Assembly: GCF_019464495.1 (NCBI RefSeq)
Contig: NZ_CP080492.1
Span: 496,001 to 560,000, forward strand
DNA from: Leucobacter luti
GTDB taxonomy: Bacteria; Actinomycetota; Actinomycetes; Actinomycetales; Microbacteriaceae
Reading direction: 5' to 3'
DNA: 64,000 nt
This document shows, one piece after another, positions 8,081 to 15,074 of this stretch (positions are counted from its first letter, which is position 1; the number at the start of each line of letters is the position of its first letter). The notes beneath the pieces were generated by a model. The model did not search any database, had not been told where the DNA came from, and saw only the letters and a list, made by a program, of their open reading frames with translations. The position numbers and the translations under genes are program-made.

Positions 8081-9444
8081 TGGGCAGCCCCGCCCACGGC
8101 GTCGTCGACGGCGTCGTCGACGGCGTCACCCAAGACATTTGAGAGGAGACCCTCGTCCACGCGTTGCGTTTTTTCCCAACTGTGCTGGCCCTTTAGTATC
8201 CGAGCGAGCGCGCTCCACACCGCGGCGAAGGCAAGATAGTTGATGAGCGGAAAACAGTGTGCGTGCAGCAGAGACACCCAGAACTCTCGCTGCTCGTCCC
8301 GCTGGTAGTACACCCATGCGCTCACAAAGACGGGGCCGAGCGTCATCAGGTACCAGAGCACAACGCCAATCAGCAGGGTCAGCGAGCTCGTGACAAAGGC
8401 AAAAAACGCTCCGCCGTCAACGATCATCCCAACAATTGCCCAGTGGAACAGGATCGACCATGGCAGGATCGTGACCCACGGGGTCAGGATATAAGCGGAC
8501 AGCTCTAGCGCGCGCTTGTGCGTCAGTCGTTGATTGTTCCAGATCTCCGGGAGTCGCGAGGCCATCGCCATGTGTCCTTGGAACCAGCGGCGCCGCTGCC
8601 GGAACAGCGCGGAAATCGTCTCCACGCCTTGTTGCTCTACCGCGGCGTGCGGGGTACTCGAGAGTTCCCAGCCGACCAGAGCCAGGGTCACGGCCAAGTC
8701 AAGATCCTCGGTCAGCGACTTCGACCAGGGTTTTTCTCCGGCGTCGTTCAGCGCGGACAGCCGGCTGAACTGACCGTTGCCTCCGAGCGAAACGGTTCCG
8801 GTTTGCACGCGTCCGAGCTGAGTGACCGCCGTGGTCGACCAGAAGTGGAAGTCTTGGTACCGGGTGAGAAAGGAGTCGCGGTTCCGAATCCGAACGGCGA
8901 GCTGGATCGCGCCCACGCGTTCCTCGTCGAAGAGAGGCAGAATGTGAGACATCGCACCGTCGGAAAGACGACCATCAGCGTCCATCACCGCGACCAGCAC
9001 CCGATCCACGTCCTGCCCCCGTGAGGCGACCAGCTCCCGGACCAGTCGCACCGCGTCGTTGAGCGCTTCACCCTTCCCGATCCTGGCATTGGGGAGCGTG
9101 CGCGCGAGGACCAGCAGACTGCTGCCGCCGCGTTCCCGGGCCACCTCGGCAGTCCGATCATCAGAGGCGTCATCAATCACGATCGTGGTGGCGTTTGGGG
9201 AACCGGCGAGGGCCCGCGCCGTCGCCCCGATCACCCGTTCCTCGTTCAAGCACGGGATCAGAAAATAGGTGTGAAAGGTCCCCGGTTCGTCTCGGAACGG
9301 TTCTTCGTAGCGCGCACCACGCAGCGTCGAAAGCGTCGCCCCGGACTGTTTGATAGTCCGCAACCCGGCGAAAAACAACACCCAGAGATACGCAAATGAG
9401 ACGCAGATCACGACGGTTGCCGTGGTAGCGAGAAAAACAATCAT
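8077..9444 (-). CDS. Membrane GT2-family glycosyltransferase (processive type)
   Basis: About 455 residues. An N-terminal helix precedes a GT-A domain with the nucleotide-binding start FLIPCLNEE, IDDASDD, the DxD-type metal motif MDADGRL, the acceptor/base motif TEDLDL, and QRRRWFQG (the QxxRW-type motif of processive BcsA/PgaC-like synthases). Three to four C-terminal helices follow. It probably polymerises or transfers sugars at the inner face of the membrane. I start at ATG 9444 because AAGGAA lies about 8 bases upstream; the frame is open to 9504. It overlaps the next gene by 4 bases and so forms an operon with the acyltransferase. The last residues are a DDAV repeat. Confidence 0.88.
   Translation of the reverse strand: MIVFLATTATVVICVSFAYLWVLFFAGLRTIKQSGATLSTLRGARYEEPFRDEPGTFHTYFLIPCLNEERVIGATARALAGSPNATTIVIDDASDDRTAEVARERGGSSLLVLARTLPNARIGKGEALNDAVRLVRELVASRGQDVDRVLVAVMDADGRLSDGAMSHILPLFDEERVGAIQLAVRIRNRDSFLTRYQDFHFWSTTAVTQLGRVQTGTVSLGGNGQFSRLSALNDAGEKPWSKSLTEDLDLAVTLALVGWELSSTPHAAVEQQGVETISALFRQRRRWFQGHMAMASRLPEIWNNQRLTHKRALELSAYILTPWVTILPWSILFHWAIVGMIVDGGAFFAFVTSSLTLLIGVVLWYLMTLGPVFVSAWVYYQRDEQREFWVSLLHAHCFPLINYLAFAAVWSALARILKGQHSWEKTQRVDEGLLSNVLGDAVDDAVDDAVGGAAQ
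8096..8127. repeat. 12-bp tandem repeat at the 3' end of the glycosyltransferase gene
   Basis: The unit ACGGCGTCGTCG occurs about 2.7 times in tandem. It stays in frame and encodes the acidic repeat DDAV near the glycosyltransferase C terminus. Such repeats can change copy number by slippage, but here a change would only lengthen or shorten the tail. Confidence 0.75.
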
Positions 9445-9687
9445 GGGAGCGGTTCCTTGAAGAGTTTGGGCGAGGAGTGCGGGCAGTGAGGCGGGGTCGG
9501 CCACATCATTCCGGTATTCACGCTAGGTCTCAGCGCGGCGCAATACGCGGCGCTCACGCACGGATGCGAGCTGGAGCGCTGAGCGTGCGTGCGGTTCCCG
9601 GGCATCGTACGTAGGCCGGCCTCGTCGCGTGCGTCGCGCCGGCCCACTTTCCCTATGGAGAGTCTCTGCCTCGCTGGGAAGCCGGAA

Positions 9688-9739
9688 CACCGCAGTCGCG
9701 TGCCGGTCGCGGTGAGGCGATCGACCCGTGACTGCGGTG
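9688..9739 (-). terminator. Hairpin downstream of the Ig-repeat gene
   Basis: CACCGCAGTC at 9688-9697 pairs with GACTGCGGTG at 9730-9739, about 45 bases past the stop of the large repeat-protein gene. It probably ends that transcript or attenuates read-through into the glycosyltransferase gene. There is no marked T-tract. Confidence 0.45.
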
Positions 9740-9783
9740 CGAGGTGAGAGCGGGGAGATCAGCGAGTGTTCAGCCCCGACGGC

Positions 9784-12700
9784 CTAACCCTTGGAACTCC
9801 GATTCCGGCGCAACCCCAGAGCGGTTCCTGCCGCGAGCAGCAGGCCATACCCTCCGGCGATCGCGGGACTGAGGACGGGAGTGTCCTCGCCGTTCCCTTC
9901 CGCGACGGCGAGGAACTCCCCTCCATCTATGGTGGTAGTGACCCCCTCTAAGGTGTTGTCGATGGTGAGGTGTAGCGGACCTTCGGGGAGCTTCGGAACG
10001 GTGCCGGACCAATTGCCAGCCTCGTCAGCCTTACCTTCATAGAGAACGTTGCCGTTTCCATCCTTGAGCACCACCGTAGAACCGGGAGTCGCGGTTCCGG
10101 TGAACTCCTGATTCTCCATCGAAATTTCGCTGCCGGCCGAGGGGGTCAGCAGGCCGAACTCGTACACCGGGTCGGCGACCTCGTAGCCGAAGTCCTCTCC
10201 GCGCTCGCCCCCGTAGCTCGGGTAGTAAGATCCCGATTCAGCCGGTGCGGTGAGTGACCAGGAACCGTCAGGTGCCACCGTGGACTCGCTCACTTTGGAT
10301 CCGTTTGCGGCGTGTAGTGAGACGATTTCCCCGGGAGTGCCAGTTCCGGTGATCGATTCGTCGCCCTTCGCCGGAGTGTTCAGAGAGTTCGGGTAGTCCT
10401 TGGCCACTGTGAATGAACCGAGACCCTCAGTGTGAGTCTCACCCCGAAGCGTCATCTGCGCGGTGAGAGTCAGAGCGCCTACCGGAAGGTCATCGGCCGT
10501 CACTGACCAGGTGCCACTGGCGGGGATCGTTCCGCTGGCAACAATCACATTCCTGCCGTCCCGCAGCGTGTACTCCGCACCCGGAGTTCCCGTTCCGGTG
10601 AAGGCCTGCTTCAGCTCGGACAGGGTACTGCCGGCCTGCGGCGTCAGCAGCTCGAACGCGAGCACCGGATCGGCCTCGGTGTAGGAGAAGTTGTCCCCAC
10701 GGGTCCCGTTATACGTCGGGTAGTACGTACCCGTCGAGGTCGGAGCCTTGAGCGACCATGAGCCGTCCGCAGCAACTTTCACCTCACTGACCTTCGACCC
10801 GGAAGCACTCAGAATCGCCACGGTCTCGCCCGGTGTCCCGGTGCCCGTGATCGTCGTCGCACCCTTGGCCGGAGTATTCAGCGAGTTCTTATGATCCTTC
10901 AACACCGTGAAGTTGCCCACTTCGTAGGACTGGGTTGCCCCGCTCAGCGTCATCAGCACAGTGAGCTTCAGCGTACCCACTGGCAGCGTGGTAGCGGTCG
11001 CAGACCAGTTCCCGTTTCCGGAGACCGTGCCCCTGGCCAAGACCACGTTGCGGCTGTCACGCAGACTGTAGGTCGCGCCTGGAGTCCCCCGCCCAGTGAA
11101 CGTCTGATCCGACTCGGAGATATCACTGCCCACCTTGGGCGTCAGATGCTCGAACGTCAGCACCGGATCGGCCTCGGTGTAGGTGAAGTTGTCCCCACGG
11201 GTCCCGTTATACGTCGGGTAGTACGTACCCGTCGAGGTCGGAGCCTTGAGCGACCATGAGCCGTCCGCAGCAACTTTCACCTCACTGACCTTCGACCCGG
11301 AAGCACTCAGAATCGCCACGGTCTCGCCCGGTGTCCCGGTGCCCGTGATCGTCGTCGCACCCTTGGCCGGAGTATTCAGCGAGTTCTTATGATCCTTCAA
11401 CACCGTGAACTGACCGCCGTCAACTGTCTTCACGGTGCCATCGATCGTGTTGACTACCGTGAGCTTCAGCGTGCCCTCAGCCAGCCCGGTCAGCGTCGCC
11501 GACCAAGACCCGTTTGCCGCAACCGTCCCGCTGTGCAACTGCGTTCCCGCGGCATTCTTCAGGACATAGGTCGACCCGGGCGTTCCCGTACCGGAGAACA
11601 CCTGGCTCTTCGGTGACAGATCACTGCCAACCGCCGGAGACGCCACCACAAACTCCCGATCGGCAGCCTTGTAGGAGAAGTCGTCCCCACGGGTCCCGTT
11701 ATACGTCGGGTAGTACGTACCCGTCGAGGTCGGAGCCGTGAGCGACCATGAGCCGTCCGCAGCAACTTTCACCTCACTGACCTTCGACCCGGAAGCACTC
11801 AGAATCGCCACGGTCTCGCCCGGAATCCCGGTGCCCGTGATCGTCGTCGCACCCTTGGCCGGAGTATTCAGCGAGTTCTTGTACGCCGCCCGCACGGTGA
11901 AGCTGCCGCCATCGATCGAGGAGGTCTTCCCGTCAATCGTGTTCAGCATCGTCAGCTTCAACGAGCCCTCCGGCAGCGAAGCAACCTTCGCGTACCAGTT
12001 CCCGTTCGAAGCAACCGTTCCACGATGTAGCACCGTGCCCGATGCGTTCGTCAGCTCATAGGTCGAGCCGGGCTCACCCGTCCCAGCGAACACCTGATCC
12101 TTCGCGTTCAGGGTGCTCCCCTTCGACGGAGTGTCCAGCACAAACGCCGCATCCGCAGCCGTGTAGGAGAAGTCGTCCCCACGGGTCCCGTTATACGTCG
12201 GGTAGTACGTACCCGTCGAGGCCGGAGCCTTGAGCGACCATGAGCCGTCCGCAGCAACTTTCACCTCACTGACCTTCGACCCGGAAGCACTCAGAATCGC
12301 CACGGTCTCGCCCGGAATCCCGGTGCCCGTGATCGTCGTCGCACCCTTGGCCGGAGTATTCAGCGAGTTCTTATGATCCTTCAACACCGTGAACTGACCG
12401 CCGTCAACTGTCTTCACGGTGCCATCGATCGTGTTGACTACCGTGAGCTTCAGCGTGCCCTCAGCCAGCCCGGTCAGCGTCGCCGACCAAGACCCGTTTG
12501 CCGCAACCGTCCCGCTGTGCAACTGCGTTCCCGCGGCATTCTTCAGGACATATGTCGACCCGGGCGTTCCCGTACCGGAGAACACCTGGCTCTTCGGTGA
12601 CAGATCACTGCCAACCGCCGGAGACGCCACCACAAACTCCCGATCGGCAGCCTTGTAGGAGAAGTCGTCCCCACGGGTCCCGTTATACGTCGGGTAGTAC

Positions 12701-13827
12701 GTACCCGTCGAGGCCGGAGCCTTGAGCGACCATGAGCCGTCCGCAGCAACTTTCACCTCACTGACCTTCGACCCGGAAGCACTCAGAATCGCCACGGTCT
12801 CGCCCGGAATCCCGGTGCCCGTGATCGTCGTCGCACCCTTGGCCGGAGTATTCAGCGAGTTCTTATGATCCTTCAACACCGTGAACTGACCGCCGTCAAC
12901 TGTCTTCACGGTGCCATCGATCGTGTTGACTACCGTGAGCTTCAGCGTGCCCTCAGCCAGCCCGGTCAGCGTCGCCGACCAAGACCCGTTTGCCGCAACC
13001 GTCCCGCTGTGCAACTGCGTTCCCGCGGCATTCTTCAGGACATAGGTCGACCCGGGCGTTCCCGTACCGGAGAACACCTGGCTCTTCGGTGACAGATCAC
13101 TGCCAACCGCCGGAGACGCCACCACAAACTCCCGATCGGCAGCCTTGTAGGAGAAGTCGTCCCCACGGGTCCCGTTATACGTCGGGTAGTACGTACCCGT
13201 CGAGGCCGGAGCCTTCAGCGACCAGTCACCGTCCACGGTGGCCCGCGCCTCGCTGATTTTGGTGCCGTCCTGGGCATACACAATGACGGTTGCGTACGGG
13301 TTCGCCGTTCCCGTGATCGTTGTCGCCCCCTTGGCGGGGGTGTTCAGCGAGTTCTTGTAGACCTTGACCACATTGAACCACTCGGGGGTCAGCGTGTAGC
13401 TCTTATTGTTGACATAGTTGACCACGTTTATTCGGATAATACCCAGGGCCATTTTCGGAACCTTCGCCGACCAGGTTCCGTCTGGCTCGACCATGCCCTC
13501 GTAGAGCACGAGATCGTCGATGGTCTTCAGAACGAGCTTGGCACCCGGATATCCCTTGCCGGTAAAGACCTGGTTCTCCGAGGCCACGTTGCTGTTGAGA
13601 GCCGGGCTCGTGAACGACATTTTGACAATGGGGTCTTCGTAGGGAGTCACCCCGCTCCGGATCCCACCGAGTTTCGGGGTAGTCGAAACCTCGGAGCTCT
13701 GCTCCTGCTTCGAGTGCAGCGGCCCCGCTTCCTCCGCAAGGAATGCCGCGTAAACCGCGCCACTTCCCACCGCGGTCAGCGCACCGATCGTGACAATCAC
13801 GGTCAGTCCCTTCCAAACTTTCTGCAT
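9784..13827 (-). CDS. Giant secreted Ig-like repeat protein with C-terminal membrane-sorting tail
   Basis: About 1,347 residues. A signal peptide (basic MQKVWKG, then a hydrophobic run ending near VYAAFLAEE) leads into 15 modules of about 82 residues alternating between two Ig-like types. Type A contains GSDLSPKSQVFSGTGTPGS-like cores and type B contains NSLNTPAKGATTITGTG followed by a GTYYPTYNGTRGDDFSY linker. There are seven A-B pairs plus a last A module. The C terminus is DTPVLSPAIAGGYG, a hydrophobic helix, then LRRNRSSKG, a sorting-signal shape without LPXTG. It is probably a stalk-like adhesin or surface-layer component and the likely client of the exosortase-like protein 100 bp upstream. 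I start at ATG 13827, which has AGAAAGG 7 bases upstream; an ATG at 13833 is too close to it. Confidence 0.88.
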   Translation of the reverse strand: MQKVWKGLTVIVTIGALTAVGSGAVYAAFLAEEAGPLHSKQEQSSEVSTTPKLGGIRSGVTPYEDPIVKMSFTSPALNSNVASENQVFTGKGYPGAKLVLKTIDDLVLYEGMVEPDGTWSAKVPKMALGIIRINVVNYVNNKSYTLTPEWFNVVKVYKNSLNTPAKGATTITGTANPYATVIVYAQDGTKISEARATVDGDWSLKAPASTGTYYPTYNGTRGDDFSYKAADREFVVASPAVGSDLSPKSQVFSGTGTPGSTYVLKNAAGTQLHSGTVAANGSWSATLTGLAEGTLKLTVVNTIDGTVKTVDGGQFTVLKDHKNSLNTPAKGATTITGTGIPGETVAILSASGSKVSEVKVAADGSWSLKAPASTGTYYPTYNGTRGDDFSYKAADREFVVASPAVGSDLSPKSQVFSGTGTPGSTYVLKNAAGTQLHSGTVAANGSWSATLTGLAEGTLKLTVVNTIDGTVKTVDGGQFTVLKDHKNSLNTPAKGATTITGTGIPGETVAILSASGSKVSEVKVAADGSWSLKAPASTGTYYPTYNGTRGDDFSYTAADAAFVLDTPSKGSTLNAKDQVFAGTGEPGSTYELTNASGTVLHRGTVASNGNWYAKVASLPEGSLKLTMLNTIDGKTSSIDGGSFTVRAAYKNSLNTPAKGATTITGTGIPGETVAILSASGSKVSEVKVAADGSWSLTAPTSTGTYYPTYNGTRGDDFSYKAADREFVVASPAVGSDLSPKSQVFSGTGTPGSTYVLKNAAGTQLHSGTVAANGSWSATLTGLAEGTLKLTVVNTIDGTVKTVDGGQFTVLKDHKNSLNTPAKGATTITGTGTPGETVAILSASGSKVSEVKVAADGSWSLKAPTSTGTYYPTYNGTRGDNFTYTEADPVLTFEHLTPKVGSDISESDQTFTGRGTPGATYSLRDSRNVVLARGTVSGNGNWSATATTLPVGTLKLTVLMTLSGATQSYEVGNFTVLKDHKNSLNTPAKGATTITGTGTPGETVAILSASGSKVSEVKVAADGSWSLKAPTSTGTYYPTYNGTRGDNFSYTEADPVLAFELLTPQAGSTLSELKQAFTGTGTPGAEYTLRDGRNVIVASGTIPASGTWSVTADDLPVGALTLTAQMTLRGETHTEGLGSFTVAKDYPNSLNTPAKGDESITGTGTPGEIVSLHAANGSKVSESTVAPDGSWSLTAPAESGSYYPSYGGERGEDFGYEVADPVYEFGLLTPSAGSEISMENQEFTGTATPGSTVVLKDGNGNVLYEGKADEAGNWSGTVPKLPEGPLHLTIDNTLEGVTTTIDGGEFLAVAEGNGEDTPVLSPAIAGGYGLLLAAGTALGLRRNRSSKG
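10680..13340. repeat. Tandem near-identical 492-bp coding repeats
   Basis: Within the Ig-repeat gene, blocks recur at a 492-498-bp period. A long stretch starting with the 20-mer ATGATCCTTCAACACCGTGA recurs at 10891, 11389, 12373 and 12865, with three copies sharing hundreds of nearly identical bases. The copy near 11881 has diverged in its A module. Such identity points to recent duplication or gene conversion, and is also a place where short-read assemblies collapse. Confidence 0.9.
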
Positions 13828-13932
13828 GTGCATGCCTTTCTGATGTGGGCCCCACTGTGTGGCCTAGCCCGGTTCTGTGGTCCTGATGAATCAGGCTGGA
13901 ACAGTTGAGGTGAGCGCGCGTCTCTCTGAGGC

Positions 13933-14583
13933 TTATCCGGCTGAGGGCTGGCGCATTACGATGCGGAAGAACAGCAGCAGCACACCGGTCAGCCCCAGCA
14001 GCATGAATGCGGTCCCAAACGGACCGTGCACCCACCCGAATGCGGCGTGCCCGCCGGTGCCCCAGGCATGGCAAATCGCCAGCAGCCGGAGCTGGTTCAG
14101 GATGATCATCGCGAACATCCCGACCACGGTGGCTCCGAGCACGCGAAGGAGGTGAGTACGTGGACTGAGCGAGAGCGCTGCGGCGAGAAACGCCACCGGC
14201 CCCAGGTACAGCGCGATCGCGCACTGGATGGTCACTCGGGCCACCAACCATTCCTCACCAAAGGTGAATCCGATCGCAGGACTTCCCGCACTGGTGACGA
14301 ACATCGTGTCCTCCGCAAAAAAGCGGTCCAGGATCATCCTCGCCAGACGGGCTTCCCCTACCCGTATCGTTGACTCCTGCATCAGGATAAGCAAGCCCAG
14401 GGCGGCAAAAAGCAGCGCACAACTCACGTGTAGAGCTCTCCCAAAACGCGGGAACTTCTCGTCCCGGGCGACACGGCGTTCCGAGGCTGGGGACCGCCGA
14501 TTCCTGCCCGGTTCTGTTGGCTGTATCAGTTCCACAGGGTCATCGCTACCGAACGTCGTCTCTTGATGAACAGCGCGGGCCAT
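13933..14583 (-). CDS. Short exosortase/archaeosortase-like membrane protein
   Basis: A 216-residue protein with four predicted helices (about 50-68, 115-138, 148-170, 190-208). It carries the three elements of the exosortase/archaeosortase active site in the right order and spacing: Cys121 after GFTFGEEWLVARVTIQ, Arg166 in NQLRLL, and His186 in FGWVHGPFG. These enzymes cleave and transfer proteins bearing a motif-helix-basic C-terminal tail. The ATG at 14583 shares its A with the stop of the small upstream gene (TGATG), so it is translationally coupled; the frame is open back to 14832 but that part reads as noise. The next gene encodes the best substrate candidate. Family assignment rests on motifs only; sub-family is not claimed. 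Confidence 0.7.
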   Translation of the reverse strand: MARAVHQETTFGSDDPVELIQPTEPGRNRRSPASERRVARDEKFPRFGRALHVSCALLFAALGLLILMQESTIRVGEARLARMILDRFFAEDTMFVTSAGSPAIGFTFGEEWLVARVTIQCAIALYLGPVAFLAAALSLSPRTHLLRVLGATVVGMFAMIILNQLRLLAICHAWGTGGHAAFGWVHGPFGTAFMLLGLTGVLLLFFRIVMRQPSAG

Positions 14584-14828
14584 CAGGAAAGAAACCCGGA
14601 ACCGTCTCCCCGCACCAAGGGGGAAACGGTAGGCTGCGCAAAGAACCTCCGGCTCCGCGCCTCTCGGAGCAGCAGCAGTCCCCCAACGACCAGGCACATC
14701 ATCGTGAGGGTGATGCCGATGGTGAGCCAAGTGGCCGTTCCGCCCGTTGCGGCGAGCGCGGCACCTCCGATAGCACCGAATCCGAGCGGGGGAAGCTGAT
14801 ACATCTTTCTGGTCCAATCCGTGGGCAA
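14583..14828 (-). CDS. Small two-helix membrane protein coupled to the exosortase-like gene
   Basis: Between 73 and 81 residues depending on start (ATG 14804, or TTG 14828). After QLPPLGFG comes a Gly/Ala-rich hydrophobic segment containing LAATG, then a strong helix (WLTIGITLTMM onward) and a basic end REARSRRFF. LAATG plus helix plus arginines resembles the LAXTG sorting signal used by class E sortases in actinobacteria, but there is almost no ectodomain before it. It may be a partner or assembly subunit of the exosortase-like protein, or a small anchored substrate. The TGATG junction with the next gene supports that it is truly translated. Confidence 0.6.
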   Translation of the reverse strand: MPTDWTRKMYQLPPLGFGAIGGAALAATGGTATWLTIGITLTMMCLVVGGLLLLREARSRRFFAQPTVSPLVRGDGSGFLS

Positions 14829-14853
14829 TCATCCTGGAGATATCCCCAAGCTA

Positions 14854-14880
14854 GGCCGCGGATTCGCCGAATCCGCGGCC
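14854..14880. promoter_or_regulatory. 27-bp near-perfect palindrome, candidate operator
   Basis: Arms GGCCGCGGATTCG (14854-14866) and CGAATCCGCGGCC (14868-14880) are perfectly complementary around a single C. It lies 26-50 bp upstream of the small membrane gene, in the divergent promoter region shared with the LuxR-type gene. The arm 10-mer GCGGATTCGC is repeated at 14991-15000, near the LuxR promoter side. Confidence 0.5.
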
Positions 14881-14940
14881 CCTCCCGGTTGGGACGTGCC
14901 CCTTCCGAACAAGATCGGCGATTTGCCACCGTGGATACGT

Positions 14941-14969
14941 AGCGGGATAGGTGATCTACGTATCCCGCT
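14941..14969. promoter_or_regulatory. Inverted repeat, second candidate regulator site
   Basis: AGCGGGATA (14941-14949) and TATCCCGCT (14961-14969) form a perfect 9-bp inverted repeat with an 11-base spacer, giving arm centres 20 bp, about two helical turns, apart. TACGTA-like sequences flank both arms. Its central place between the divergent units fits a dimeric regulator such as the neighbouring LuxR protein. Confidence 0.45.
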
Positions 14970-15074
14970 GTGAGCGAGTTCCCGTTCCCGGCGGATTCGC
15001 GCACTAGCATGAGAACACCACACAAGGGGGCAGCATGAACACTCGAGCCATCGATTCAGCGCTCGGTCGAGGCG

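Noticed and set aside
8096..8127. Tandem repeat as a phase-variation switch for the glycosyltransferase
   Set aside because: The unit is 12 bp, so copy-number change stays in frame and affects only the last residues.
10680..13340. Regular long repeats that could suggest a CRISPR-like or satellite array
   Set aside because: The 492-bp repeats are in frame within one ORF with signal peptide and tail, and encode Ig-like modules; they are coding repeats.
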